Below, one piece after another: positions 1 to 8,687 of a stretch of 51,632 bases of DNA. The notes under the pieces were generated by a model. That model was not told the origin of the DNA. It did not search any database and was given only the letters and a program-made list of their open reading frames with translations. The DNA comes from UBA6016 sp964568395. Lineage in GTDB: Bacteria; Campylobacterota; Campylobacteria; Campylobacterales; UBA6016. Location of the stretch: assembly GCA_964568395.1 (NCBI GenBank), contig CAZMPN010000013.1, forward strand, positions 1 to 51,632, in the 5' to 3' direction. Every line of letters starts with the position of its first letter. The stretch's first letter is position 1. A program made the translations under genes and the position numbers.

Positions 1-816
1 CTCTCTTCAAAAATAAAAGAAAATCTAAAAAAAGAGACTGCCGAGTTTATAGAAAAAAAGGGCATCACCCCGGGTCTTGCCGTCATATTGGTCGGAGACG
101 ACCCCGCTAGCCATGCCTATGTTTCGATGAAGGCAAAGGCGTGCAAAGAGGTCGGCATATACAGCGTTACGCACGAGATGCCTAGCACGGTGACCGAGGC
201 GGATATTTTGTCTACCATACAGATGATAAACGAAAATCCGAAAATCCACGGTCTTTTGGTTCAGCTCCCGCTTCCAAAACATGTAGATTCTACGAAGATA
301 CTAGAAGCGATAGCTCCCGCAAAGGATGTTGACGGCTTCCATCCGTTTAATCTAGGCCGTTTGGTTGCGGGTCTTGATAGTTTCGTGCCTTGCACGCCTC
401 TTGGCGTTATGGAGCTTCTAGCCGAACACGACGTGGACGTAAAAGGCAAGGATTGCGTAGTGGTGGGGGCTAGCAATATAGTCGGCAAGCCTATGGCAAG
501 CCTGCTTCTAAACGCGGGAGCTACCGTGGATATATGCCACATACTAACAAAAGACCTAGCGGCGCACACAAAAAGAGCTGACATGATATTCGTAGGCGTG
601 GGCAAACCGGGACTAATAACGGCCGACATGGTCAAAGACGGCGCCGTCGTCGTGGATATAGGCATAAACAAAGTCGGCGACAAACTTGTGGGCGATGTCG
701 ATTTTGACGAAGTATCCAAGAAATGCTCGTATATCACTCCTGTGCCGGGCGGCGTAGGCCCTATGACGATTGCTATGCTTCTCTCTAATACACTAAAGGC
801 TGCCAAATCGATATGA
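1..816 (+). CDS. folD: FolD, bifunctional methylenetetrahydrofolate dehydrogenase/cyclohydrolase (5' truncated)
   Basis: Interconverts methylene-, methenyl- and formyl-tetrahydrofolate in cytosolic one-carbon metabolism. The frame is open from the first base with no start codon in the window, so a short N-terminal piece lies upstream. A TTG at 88 is internal, because conserved FolD sequence (LAVILVGDDPAS) spans it. Other family signatures are QLPLPKH, DVDGFHP, the dinucleotide-binding VVGASNIVGKP, and the C-terminal PVPGGVGPMT. About 271 residues are present, against roughly 280-290 usual. The stop overlaps the lepB start (ATGA at 813-816), which suggests translational coupling. Confidence 0.96.
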   Translation, partial: LSSKIKENLKKETAEFIEKKGITPGLAVILVGDDPASHAYVSMKAKACKEVGIYSVTHEMPSTVTEADILSTIQMINENPKIHGLLVQLPLPKHVDSTKILEAIAPAKDVDGFHPFNLGRLVAGLDSFVPCTPLGVMELLAEHDVDVKGKDCVVVGASNIVGKPMASLLLNAGATVDICHILTKDLAAHTKRADMIFVGVGKPGLITADMVKDGAVVVDIGINKVGDKLVGDVDFDEVSKKCSYITPVPGGVGPMTIAMLLSNTLKAAKSI

Positions 817-1673
817 AAGAAAATCTGCTAAAACTATATAAATTTTCAAATAGCTGGACGGGTACGATTATCATCGTGCTGCTGGTGATATTTTTTGTCG
901 CCCAGGCGTTTGTAATTCCTTCCGGCTCAATGATAAGAACGCTTCTTATAGGCGACCATCTATTCGTCAAGAAATTCGCATACGGAGTGCCTACGCCGCA
1001 CGTGCCGTTTCTTGAAATCCCGCTTGTGCCAAATCATGACGGCCATCTAATAGAGGGCGAGAGGCCAAAAAGGGGCGATATAGTCATATTCCGCTATCCG
1101 CTAAACGAAAAGGTGCACTTTGTCAAAAGATGCGTCGCGGTAAGCGGTGACGAGCTATTTTTCCACAATCAAGACCTCTATCTGCATCCTGTGGAGGGCG
1201 ACGAGTATGCGAGAAGTAATTTCAAGGGTTATGAGCTCGTAAGCATAGGCGGCAAGATGTGGGTTAAAAATCCATACCAAAACGAACACAAAGGGATACA
1301 TTACGAAAATCCTAAAATACTCTCCCAAAAAAGCGACGGGGAGTCCGAAAAAATACTTTATGATCCGTATATATACTATGCGGCAAAAGCCGGTGTGGAA
1401 CCTGTATATGAGACCCCTCTCTCCATGCTTGAGCCGGAAGAAGTAAGGCTTAGGAAATATTTCTTTGGTCCGATTACGCTTGGCAAAGACAGATTTTTTA
1501 TGATGGGCGACAACCGCGACAACTCGGCCGATAGTAGATACTGGGGGCCTGTAAGCTATTCGCAGGTCGTAGGAAAACCTTGGTTTATATATTTTAGCTG
1601 GGATGATAACTATCTTGTGAGATGGAATAGAATAGGCAAAAGCATAGAAACCCTAGAGGGCGAGTTAAAATAA
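813..1673 (+). CDS. lepB: Signal peptidase I (LepB)
   Basis: Inner-membrane serine protease that removes signal peptides from exported proteins. 286 aa, with an N-terminal membrane segment at about residues 17-35. The catalytic Ser is S39 in PSGSM and the catalytic Lys is K105 in FVKRCVAVSGD. The C-terminal box GDNRDNSADSR is intact. Between the catalytic boxes lies a long insert, about residues 125-215, carrying the periplasmic substrate-binding region; I recall a similar one in other Campylobacterota LepB proteins. It overlaps folD by 4 nt and is followed directly by the site-2 protease. Confidence 0.96.
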   Translation: MKENLLKLYKFSNSWTGTIIIVLLVIFFVAQAFVIPSGSMIRTLLIGDHLFVKKFAYGVPTPHVPFLEIPLVPNHDGHLIEGERPKRGDIVIFRYPLNEKVHFVKRCVAVSGDELFFHNQDLYLHPVEGDEYARSNFKGYELVSIGGKMWVKNPYQNEHKGIHYENPKILSQKSDGESEKILYDPYIYYAAKAGVEPVYETPLSMLEPEEVRLRKYFFGPITLGKDRFFMMGDNRDNSADSRYWGPVSYSQVVGKPWFIYFSWDDNYLVRWNRIGKSIETLEGELK

Positions 1674-2306
1674 GTGTTAGAAGGTTTTGACCTATTTAAG
1701 GCGTTAAGCATAATCATAGCTTTGATGATAGCTATCATCGGGCATGAGATCATGCACGGGTATGTCGCATATAGATACGGCGACAATACGGCGAAATACG
1801 AGGGCAGGCTCTCTATAAATCCGATAAGCCATATAGATCCGGTCGGAACCATCGTAGTCCCGCTGCTTTTGTTTATATCCGGAGCCCCATTTTTATTCGG
1901 ATGGGCAAAACCTGTCCCAGTGAATATGTGGACTGTTATCAGAAACGGCGGTTACAACGGCGCTATAGCGGTCTCTCTCGCAGGCATAATCTATAATCTC
2001 TTCGTAGCCGTTACAGCCTCTCTTTTTATAGGCTTTGTAGACGCCTCTACGCTGCTTTCCCAAATACTCTATTATCTTGTCATATACAATGTGGTTTTGG
2101 CCGTCTTCAACCTATGGCCTATTCCACCGCTTGACGGTTCAAACGCTCTTGGGTATCTAGGACGGAAGTTCGGCTCTTCCGCTATAGACAGTTTCAATGA
2201 AAAGGTCGGCAGATATGGGATGATTATACTCATAATCATCCTTGCGACGCCGCTTGTAAAAATTTTTATGCTTCCCGCGTACGTTTTGCTTTCGTTTTTG
2301 TTATAA
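1674..2306 (+). CDS. Site-2 protease family (M50) membrane metalloprotease
   Basis: 210-aa polytopic membrane protein of the small, PDZ-less M50 group. The zinc-binding HEIMH is at residues 24-28 in the first membrane helix, and the third ligand motif LDG (D154) sits in NLWPIPPLDGSN. Such proteases cut transmembrane substrates, but the target of this subgroup is unknown. It is not the PDZ-containing RseP type. It starts with GTG immediately after the lepB stop, so it is probably co-transcribed with folD-lepB. Confidence 0.9.
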   Translation: MLEGFDLFKALSIIIALMIAIIGHEIMHGYVAYRYGDNTAKYEGRLSINPISHIDPVGTIVVPLLLFISGAPFLFGWAKPVPVNMWTVIRNGGYNGAIAVSLAGIIYNLFVAVTASLFIGFVDASTLLSQILYYLVIYNVVLAVFNLWPIPPLDGSNALGYLGRKFGSSAIDSFNEKVGRYGMIILIIILATPLVKIFMLPAYVLLSFLL

Positions 2307-2335
2307 TCGAGTGACTTTTAAAAAAGGAGCGCCAA

Positions 2336-2560
2336 GTGAAACAAAACGTAGGCGGTATCGATAGATACGTAAGGATATTTGCAGGTATTGCGCTTGTGCT
2401 GGTAGGCACTATAGGTATTAATAATTTGCCGCTGACGATTATAGGTCTAATCGTAATGGGCACCGGTGTGTTTAGATTTTGCGCTCTATACTCGGTGCTT
2501 GGCATAAACACCTCTTGCAAGAGGGAGAAGAAAGACGAAGAGAAGAAAGAGGGGGAATAA
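2336..2560 (+). CDS. DUF2892 family small membrane protein
   Basis: 74-aa protein with two hydrophobic segments (about residues 10-28 and 32-50) and the usual DUF2892 N-terminus (GIDRYVRIFAGIAL). A Cys in the FCALYSVLG region and another in the C-terminal NTSC match the YgaP-like membrane module, which is often linked to rhodanese domains. No rhodanese is fused here. The C-terminus is a highly charged Lys/Glu tail. GTG start with the Shine-Dalgarno AAAGGAG just upstream. Function unknown. Confidence 0.82.
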   Translation: MKQNVGGIDRYVRIFAGIALVLVGTIGINNLPLTIIGLIVMGTGVFRFCALYSVLGINTSCKREKKDEEKKEGE

Positions 2561-2576
2561 TCCCCTTCTCTTTTTT
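2540..2576 (+). terminator. Probable rho-independent terminator after the DUF2892 gene
   Basis: GGGGA and TCCCC arms around a short AT loop (about 2551-2565), extended by AGAG/CTCT pairing with a small bulge, run into six T at 2571-2576. It overlaps the end of the DUF2892 gene and sits between two convergent genes. The opposite strand lacks a comparable T run, so it should act mainly on the + strand. Confidence 0.6.
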
Positions 2577-3696
2577 AGTATCCAAACCAGTGTTTGATTT
2601 TGTCAAATAGCCCTTCATACTCTTTCTCGTGAGGCTCGCCCTCAAATCCGAAGCTTTCATGCAGCTTTGCCACCAGTTCTTTTTGTTCGTCTGTCAGTTT
2701 TGACGGCTTAACTATTTTTATCTGTACTATGAAGTTGCCGTTTCTTTTTGTCCTGACGTTTGGAGCGCCTTCATTTTTATATATGAACTGCTCTTTGTCT
2801 TTTGTATCGGGCTTTAGTTTTAGCTCCAGCTCTCCTCTTAGGCTTGGGAACTTGATGGTTTCGGAAAGCAGGGTCTGCGTAAAGAATACGGGAACTTCCA
2901 GATAAATATCGTCTCCGTCCCGCACATATTTCTTATCTTCCTTGACGCTGATTACGATATACAAATCGCCCCTTGCGCCGCTTTTTGACAGATTTCCGCG
3001 TCCTGCGACCCTTATTCTGTTTTGGTCGTCAACGCCTGCCGGAATATCCACCGTTATCTTTTCCTCTACCTCTTCGTAGGCGTGGCCTTTGCATTTTGGG
3101 CATTTTTCTTTTACGATCTCGCCCTCCCCCTTACATCTAGGGCATGTCTGAGAGAATGTCATAAACCCTTGCCTTAAAAAGACTTGGCCGCTGCCGCCGC
3201 AGTCTGGACAAGCGGTTCTCTTACCGTCTTTAGAGCCGCTGCCGTCACACTCGGAGCAAGGTTTTTTATATTTATATGTCACCTCTTGCTTGCAGCCGAA
3301 TATCGCCTCGCTAAACTCTATGGTTACCGATATCGCGGTATCTAGGTTGTACTTGTCTTGCTTGGCCCTTCTGCCGCCGTTTCTGGATCCGCCGCCAAAG
3401 AATGAGTCGAATATAGAATCAAAATCGCCGAAATCAAATCCAAATCCGCCTGCGCCGCCGCCCATTTGGCCTTCCAGCCCTTTTTTGCCGTATCTGTCGT
3501 AAATAGCTCTCTTCTCTTCGTCGCTAAGCACCTGATACGCTTCGTTTATCGCCTTGAATTTTTCTTCGGCATCCGTATCCCCTTGGTTTTTGTCGGGGTG
3601 GTACTTCATCGCCAGCTTTCTGTATGCCTTTTTTATCTCGTCTTGAGACGCGCTCTTCTCAACTTCCAAAAGCTCGTAATAGCATATTTCAATCAT
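2575..3696 (-). CDS. dnaJ: Chaperone DnaJ (Hsp40)
   Basis: Co-chaperone that stimulates the DnaK ATPase and delivers unfolded clients. The 373-aa protein has a J domain with HPD at residues 33-35, a Gly/Phe-rich linker (GGGAGGFGFDFGDFDS), a zinc region with four CxxCxGxG-type repeats (CSECDGSG, CPDCGGSG, CPRCKGEG, CPKCKGHA) and the C-terminal client-binding beta domains. I place the start at the ATG at 3696, one codon inside a TTG, because AGAGG at 3703-3707 is correctly spaced from it. It stands alone and is divergent from recR. Confidence 0.96.
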   Translation of the reverse strand: MIEICYYELLEVEKSASQDEIKKAYRKLAMKYHPDKNQGDTDAEEKFKAINEAYQVLSDEEKRAIYDRYGKKGLEGQMGGGAGGFGFDFGDFDSIFDSFFGGGSRNGGRRAKQDKYNLDTAISVTIEFSEAIFGCKQEVTYKYKKPCSECDGSGSKDGKRTACPDCGGSGQVFLRQGFMTFSQTCPRCKGEGEIVKEKCPKCKGHAYEEVEEKITVDIPAGVDDQNRIRVAGRGNLSKSGARGDLYIVISVKEDKKYVRDGDDIYLEVPVFFTQTLLSETIKFPSLRGELELKLKPDTKDKEQFIYKNEGAPNVRTKRNGNFIVQIKIVKPSKLTDEQKELVAKLHESFGFEGEPHEKEYEGLFDKIKHWFGY

Positions 3697-3721
3697 CAAA
3701 AACCTCTAGAAATTTTTTGGC

Positions 3722-3731
3722 GAATTTTATC
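3722..3731 (-). promoter_or_regulatory. dnaJ: Candidate -10 region for dnaJ
   Basis: On the minus strand this reads GATAAAATTC. Its TAAAAT lies about 27 nt upstream of the dnaJ ATG. No clear -35 is visible, which is usual for this group. I see no CIRCE or HrcA inverted repeat. Confidence 0.4.
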
Positions 3732-3777
3732 AAAACGGGGCATAAGATTTAAATAATTATCCTGTAATATCCGGCTA

Positions 3778-4347
3778 ATGAAAAAATCGAGTACAAAGTT
3801 TGCCGAGCTGACCGAGCTCTTTGCCTCGCTGCCTACAATCGGCCGCAAAAGCGCTTTTAAAATAGCCTACCATCTGCTTTTCGAGGATAGTTTTAGGGCC
3901 ATCAAGATGGCGCACCTTATCGAAGAGGCGGTAAGAGAGGTGCGAAAGTGCGACGTTTGCGGCAATATCACCGAAGACGAGATCTGCTATATATGCGCCG
4001 ACGAAGAGAGGGACGCGCGAAGGCTATGCGTGGTTGCCAGCGCAAAGGATATTTTCTCTATAGAGCTTAGCGGCGGATATAACGGCAAATATTTCGTTTT
4101 CGAAGAGCTTAAGGCTACTACCGTGGATAAGCTGGAAGAGTGCGTAAAGGATGGAGTAGAGGAGGTGATTTTCGCCTTTACTCCCTCAGTCGAGAGCGAC
4201 GGGCTTATCATCTATCTGGAGGATAGACTCTCCTCATACGGCGCCGCTTTTACCAAGATAGCGCACGGCGTACCGACCGGAGTTTCGTTTGAAAATATCG
4301 ACACCGTTTCGCTCGCCAGGGCTATAGAATCGAGAGTGAAAGCCTAG
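3778..4347 (+). CDS. recR: Recombination protein RecR
   Basis: Cytosolic partner of RecO/RecF that loads RecA at gaps. 189 aa, including the N-terminal helix-hairpin-helix (LPTIGRKSAFKIA), a C4 zinc finger (C58, C61, C70, C73) and a Toprim domain. It is slightly shorter than the roughly 200-aa average, as expected in this lineage. A -10-like TAATAT at 3765-3770 lies only 7 nt before the ATG, so the transcript leader may be extremely short. The end overlaps the convergent lipoprotein gene by 4 nt. Confidence 0.94.
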   Translation: MKKSSTKFAELTELFASLPTIGRKSAFKIAYHLLFEDSFRAIKMAHLIEEAVREVRKCDVCGNITEDEICYICADEERDARRLCVVASAKDIFSIELSGGYNGKYFVFEELKATTVDKLEECVKDGVEEVIFAFTPSVESDGLIIYLEDRLSSYGAAFTKIAHGVPTGVSFENIDTVSLARAIESRVKA

Positions 4348-5123
4348 AGTTCCCCTCTTAAATCTTTGATGAGAGAGCCGTTTTTAATATGGCTTTTCGC
4401 CGCGTCAAACCCTGCGAATATCCTGCTCACCCTTTGGTCGAATCCGTCGTTTTTGGCTTTTAACGCTTTATCGTTAGGGGTTTTCTTTTGCTCTTCTTTT
4501 TTGGAGAACATAGATGCCGCCTTCGATATGGCGTCCCCGGTAGATTCATAATACTCCTTCATGGCGCCGGATACCGCAAGCATTGAGCCGGCGCCCTCTT
4601 TTAGCTTCGTAAGGCTTTGCTCCGCCGCAGCTATGTCGGCGCTTAACGTGGAGTTTGCGAATTTTTGTGCGTCTTCCAGCGACGCCTGGTTTTTGTCCGT
4701 TTCGTAAGCTGCCAGTTTTGCTTCAAACGTCTTGATGGAGCCGCTTAGCGTTACCATCGATTTTGATGCGTTTGCGGCCAGCGTCGTCATCCTTGCCCCG
4801 AATCCGGCCGCGGAGGATATCTGTCCCGCGTAAGGTATCGGCATCAGCTTGATAAAAGAAGAGGCTTGCGAAGCGGCGTTTATGTATTTTGAGTAGTCCG
4901 CTACGTATTCGTTTAGAAACGTGATATATGAAGACATCTCTTGATACTCGTTTTTAAAGGTGTTCAGAGAGTTTTTGGCGCTTTGCAGCTCTCTTAGCTC
5001 TCTTGCCTCCAGCCTCTCTTTGTCAAAACAGTTTTTTTGCGGCATAGGCGCTTGCGTTGAGGTGGTTGCGCACCCGGTAAACAAAAGAGCCGCTGTTAGT
5101 GTCGATAATGCTATTTTTTTCAT
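4344..5123 (-). CDS. Hypothetical lipoprotein downstream of mltA
   Basis: 259 aa with a lipoprotein signal (KK, hydrophobic stretch, FTGC with Cys at residue 18). Beyond that it is Ala/Ser/Lys-rich, largely helical and probably coiled-coil (about residues 40-75 and 150-200). A more hydrophobic Gly/Ala segment (AGQISSAAGFGA) lies in the middle. I recognise no enzyme motif. Its start overlaps the mltA stop by 4 nt, so it is the last gene of the operon and may act in the cell envelope with MltA. That role is inferred from context only. Confidence 0.8.
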   Translation of the reverse strand: MKKIALSTLTAALLFTGCATTSTQAPMPQKNCFDKERLEARELRELQSAKNSLNTFKNEYQEMSSYITFLNEYVADYSKYINAASQASSFIKLMPIPYAGQISSAAGFGARMTTLAANASKSMVTLSGSIKTFEAKLAAYETDKNQASLEDAQKFANSTLSADIAAAEQSLTKLKEGAGSMLAVSGAMKEYYESTGDAISKAASMFSKKEEQKKTPNDKALKAKNDGFDQRVSRIFAGFDAAKSHIKNGSLIKDLRGEL

Positions 5124-6355
5124 CTATTGTTCCCATTGCTATTTTTTAGATTTTCTTTTTTGACTACAAGCAGATAGACCTCGCCTTTTGATGCCGTCTG
5201 TCCGGCATAAAAGAGCGCCTCTTCGCCTTCGCCGAAATAAATGTCTACCCTTCCGCCGCCCCTGATGGCCCCTCCGGTGTCTTGCACCATAAAGAACTTC
5301 TCGAAGGGTTCCCTCTCTGTTTTCGGCACCACGGCCAGGCCGTTAAGTTTTTTCGGCACCTCCGTCTTGACATAGCAGAGCGCACCCCTCGGCAAAAGCT
5401 CGCTATCCATGGCCACGCTCTCCTTGGCGGTCAGGGCTACGCCGATATTGCCGAATATCCCCGGCTCTTTGTTGATTTTGAAAAAGACGAAGCTTTTGTT
5501 TTTGTTTAGCACATAGTCGCGCATCGTCTCATTGGAGTCCAAGAACTCCTTTATCGTTTGCATATTTATTTTTGAAGGCTCCAGCAACTTCTCCTCGTAT
5601 ACTATCTTGCCGATGGATGTATACGGATGCCCGTTTTTGCCGGCGTATCCTATGTAGTGCTTTTTGCCGTCGATCTCTATGATGCCCGAACCCTGCACTT
5701 CCAGCAAAAACGCCTCTACTTTGTTATCCAGATATAGGAGCGGCCTCTCTTTTAGCGCCCCTTTTTCTATCTCTTCTCTGGTGTAGTACGGCACCAACCT
5801 TCTGTCTTCGACTTTGCCCGCTATATCCCGCACCGAGTTTGCGACCGGAAACTGTTTCAAATCGGCCGTTATCAAATCTTTCGGCAGAGGGTAGAGCGGG
5901 GCGTTGTATTTTTGGCTCTTCGTAAAGGAGCCCTTCAGTACCGGTGCGTAGTAGCCCGTGATAAGGGAGGAGTTTTTGTCGTTTTTGCTCTCATATACGA
6001 GGAACTCCTCGTCGAGTTTTTTCAAGAACTCCTCTTTTGGGAGTTTCGAAATCTCCTTGAATATCTTCAGGGAGCCGGCCATCTCTTTTGCCGTGTAGTT
6101 TTGGTCGTAGAAGTTGAAATTAGCCTCTTTTTTGCTCATTTTCTCGTAATATCCGATTGAGCGCTCAAGCGCTTGGTAAAAGCTCTCCGTAGGCGTATAT
6201 TTGACTATTTCGGAAGGTTTTTTATCTGACTTTTGGAGCGGCGGCACTCTCTTCTCTTCCGGCTTGACGATCTCCTCTTTCGGTTTCGGCGCCGCCTCTT
6301 TTACGGCGCACCCCGCGATAAATAAACCCAAAAGCGATAAAAGCAAAATTCTCAT
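5120..6355 (-). CDS. mltA: Membrane-bound lytic murein transglycosylase A (MltA family)
   Basis: Cleaves peptidoglycan glycan strands to form 1,6-anhydromuropeptides, anchored in the outer membrane. The 411-aa protein has a lipobox (IAGC, Cys16), a Pro/Lys-rich linker, the MltA barrel (LITGYYAPVLKGS and GSGIIEIDG) and a C-terminal 3D domain with the catalytic-Asp region DTGGAIRGGGRVDIYFG. It overlaps genes on both sides by ATGA junctions (57-aa ORF upstream, lipoprotein downstream), so the three are translationally linked. Confidence 0.93.
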   Translation of the reverse strand: MRILLLSLLGLFIAGCAVKEAAPKPKEEIVKPEEKRVPPLQKSDKKPSEIVKYTPTESFYQALERSIGYYEKMSKKEANFNFYDQNYTAKEMAGSLKIFKEISKLPKEEFLKKLDEEFLVYESKNDKNSSLITGYYAPVLKGSFTKSQKYNAPLYPLPKDLITADLKQFPVANSVRDIAGKVEDRRLVPYYTREEIEKGALKERPLLYLDNKVEAFLLEVQGSGIIEIDGKKHYIGYAGKNGHPYTSIGKIVYEEKLLEPSKINMQTIKEFLDSNETMRDYVLNKNKSFVFFKINKEPGIFGNIGVALTAKESVAMDSELLPRGALCYVKTEVPKKLNGLAVVPKTEREPFEKFFMVQDTGGAIRGGGRVDIYFGEGEEALFYAGQTASKGEVYLLVVKKENLKNSNGNNR

Positions 6356-6525
6356 TTTTTTACCGCCTTCTCTTCAAACAGCACGCACTGCATTCCGCTG
6401 CTTTGGTATACGACGAGGCTCGGCATCGGTTTGCTCTTGAAGCCGTGCGCTTTGCAGCCGTAAGGTCTTTGCGGCTCGTATGTTACAAAAAAATATTTGC
6501 ATTTATAGCAGTTAACTCTTTGCAT
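6352..6525 (-). CDS. Small Cys-rich protein, conserved ahead of mltA in Campylobacterota
   Basis: 57 residues starting MQRVNCYKCKYFFVTYE. Four Cys form a C6-x2-C9 pair, C24 and C47, suggesting a small metal-binding knuckle or ribbon. I recall close relatives in this phylum carrying the label uracil-DNA glycosylase, but at 57 aa it has no glycosylase fold or motifs, so I would not use that name. The start overlaps the end of mtaB by 14 nt and the stop overlaps the mltA start (TGA inside ATGA). The low-complexity-free sequence and coupling on both sides argue that it is real. Function unknown. Confidence 0.78.
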   Translation of the reverse strand: MQRVNCYKCKYFFVTYEPQRPYGCKAHGFKSKPMPSLVVYQSSGMQCVLFEEKAVKK

Positions 6526-7756
6526 TTACCCTCTTTGACAAAGTTTTTTCTAGGCCAACGTCGAACTCCGACACCTCTACCCACTCGCTCTCTTGCTTCT
6601 CCGCGAACGACACTTTGTTGAAATACTGGTCGAAACCCGCCAGTCCGGAGTCCTCCACGTGGACCAGAAGCGGGGTTTTGAGATTTTTTCTAAACTCGTA
6701 GTTTTTTTTGGCGACTATCTCGTTTATCTGGTGGAGCCTCTCCTTTGCGATCGTGCCGTTCACGTCTATTTTTAGCTTTGCGGCCGGAGTGTTGTCTCTT
6801 TTTGAGTAGATGAACGGATGAATATGCGTCAGCGGCAGAGCCTCCAGGTTTTTTACGGCCTCGCCCCATATCGCATCAGACTCTCCCGGAAAGCCCACTA
6901 TGTAGTCGGTACCGATGGCAAACCCTATTTTCGAGAGCTTTTCGAATAGTTTTAGGTCGTCCTCGAACCTGTTGAGCCTATTCATCTTTTTTAGCATCTC
7001 GTTGGAGCTGTGCTGCAGCGCTATATGCAGATGTTTTGCGAACAGCCCGCCCGATACTACGTCCAAAAACTCCTCGTCTATCTGGGACGGCTCTACGCTG
7101 CCGAGCCTCACTCTTTTCGCCAGCCCCAGATCCATAATGCCCTTTATCAGTTTCGCTAGGCTGGTTCCCTCGTCGCGGTAGCTTCCCACATTCGTACCTG
7201 TAAGTATAAATTCGCTAAATCCGCTGTCGGCCAGCACCTCTATCTGGCGTATGACGGTACGCGCCGGAATGCTTCTGCTTCTCCCTCTCACGGACGGGAT
7301 GATGCAGTAGCTGCAACCAAAGTCGCACCCCTCTTGGATTTTTATAAAAGCTTTCGTCTTGCCTTCAAAGTTGGTGACTATCGTTTCGTCTATATAGTTT
7401 TTGTCGCCCTCTACGAACAGTCTATCGTTCGCTTCAAAAAAAGACGTTATCTTGTTTTTTTCGGAGTGCGAGAATACCATGTCGATGTTTCCTGCGTCAA
7501 ATAGCTTTTTGCCTTCGGTCTGCACCGCGCATCCTGTGAAGAGTATCCTTGCGTCCGGTTTTCTGTTTTTTACCCTCGAGACGTACTGCCTTACTCCTGC
7601 GTCCGCTCCGTTCGTTACCGTGCAAGAGTTGATTACTACGATGTCGGCTTCGTCCTCGTTTTGCGCCACCGAGTAGGCGCCTATGTGTTCTATCATTACC
7701 TGCGTGTCGAACATGTTGGTGCGGCAGCCGAACGTCTTAAAATATACTTTTTTCAT
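6512..7756 (-). CDS. mtaB: tRNA t6A37 methylthiotransferase MtaB
   Basis: Radical-SAM enzyme that converts t6A to ms2t6A at tRNA position 37. 414 aa. The N-terminal UPF0004 domain has the second-cluster cysteines C11, C45 and C76. The radical-SAM core has C144-x3-C148-x2-C151, and a TRAM-like tail lies at the C-terminus. The spacing and the KTFGCRTN start fit the MtaB rather than the MiaB or RimO branch. It is preceded by the DMT permease gene (14 nt gap) and followed by the 57-aa ORF. Confidence 0.92.
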   Translation of the reverse strand: MKKVYFKTFGCRTNMFDTQVMIEHIGAYSVAQNEDEADIVVINSCTVTNGADAGVRQYVSRVKNRKPDARILFTGCAVQTEGKKLFDAGNIDMVFSHSEKNKITSFFEANDRLFVEGDKNYIDETIVTNFEGKTKAFIKIQEGCDFGCSYCIIPSVRGRSRSIPARTVIRQIEVLADSGFSEFILTGTNVGSYRDEGTSLAKLIKGIMDLGLAKRVRLGSVEPSQIDEEFLDVVSGGLFAKHLHIALQHSSNEMLKKMNRLNRFEDDLKLFEKLSKIGFAIGTDYIVGFPGESDAIWGEAVKNLEALPLTHIHPFIYSKRDNTPAAKLKIDVNGTIAKERLHQINEIVAKKNYEFRKNLKTPLLVHVEDSGLAGFDQYFNKVSFAEKQESEWVEVSEFDVGLEKTLSKRVNAKS

Positions 7757-7770
7757 AAGTTCTAATTTCT

Positions 7771-8643
7771 CTATCTTTTAGCTATCAAAAATCCTGAGGC
7801 GATTATAAGCCCCATTCCCAAAAAGGCGACGGTCGTAGGCCATGCGTCGCCTATCAAAAGCCCCAAAACGATTCCAAATAAAATAGACGAGTAGCTAGCC
7901 GTGCTAACTACCCCTGCTCTGGCGTAAAAATACGCCTTCGTCATCAATATCTGACCGAATGCCGATAGTATACCGATGAATAAAATCGGAAGTATCTCGG
8001 CTTTATTTGGCGTTATAAAACTCTTTATTATTCCGCCCTCGCCGATAACAGGCGCGGCCGCTATGAGCAAAAGCGGCAGGACGGTGCCGAACAGCATAAA
8101 GGAGAGAACTACGAACCTATGGTCGAAGTCGTCCCGTATGCGCCTGATCGTCGTATACGCTAGCGCCGCACAAAAGCCGCTAAATACCCCTATCAGGTTG
8201 GCGTACGCCAGATGCACCCCCTTCTCAAAGCCGATCAAAAGTACGCCGACAAAACCTATGACGATTGCGGCTATCTTAGCCGCGCCTAGCCTCTCCGATA
8301 GAAGCAAAAAGCCTATGACCGCGCTAAACAGCGGCTCCGTCTTTGCGAAAGTCATGGCGTCCGCAAGGTGTACGAGCGTAACGTTGTAAAAAAACGCTAT
8401 CAGCGCCACCGTGCCTATGAATCCTCGAAACATAAGAAGGTGCAGTTTCGACGTATCGAATTTGCGCGCGAACGTAAACCTGAAAATAAACAGAAGTATG
8501 AATATGCCTATCGCATTTCTAAAAAATGTTATCTCTAAGGAGCCAAGCCTGGATAGTAGCTTCGCGCACATCGCCACTATCGAGAAAAGCAGCGAGGCGG
8601 ACACCATATAAAGGACGGCTTTTTGTTCTTTTGTTATTATCAC
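7771..8643 (-). CDS. EamA/DMT-family permease
   Basis: 290 aa, about ten membrane helices in two EamA repeats. The second repeat begins near residue 150 and the C-terminus is short and basic (IAKR). The family exports amino acids, purines or other metabolites; the substrate cannot be read from the sequence. The start is taken at GTG 8643, which lacks a good Shine-Dalgarno; a Met at residue 13 is the alternative. It is first in the minus-strand operon and divergent from the phosphoribosyltransferase gene. Confidence 0.87.
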   Translation of the reverse strand: MIITKEQKAVLYMVSASLLFSIVAMCAKLLSRLGSLEITFFRNAIGIFILLFIFRFTFARKFDTSKLHLLMFRGFIGTVALIAFFYNVTLVHLADAMTFAKTEPLFSAVIGFLLLSERLGAAKIAAIVIGFVGVLLIGFEKGVHLAYANLIGVFSGFCAALAYTTIRRIRDDFDHRFVVLSFMLFGTVLPLLLIAAAPVIGEGGIIKSFITPNKAEILPILFIGILSAFGQILMTKAYFYARAGVVSTASYSSILFGIVLGLLIGDAWPTTVAFLGMGLIIASGFLIAKR

Positions 8644-8687
8644 GGAAGCAATTTTACTAAAAAACGGTTTTGAAAGAAGGAGAGGGC

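Noticed and set aside
261..806. Long reading frame antisense to folD
   Set aside because: Shadow frame; folD has full family motifs and the antisense product is Ser/Thr/Pro-rich with no recognisable domain.
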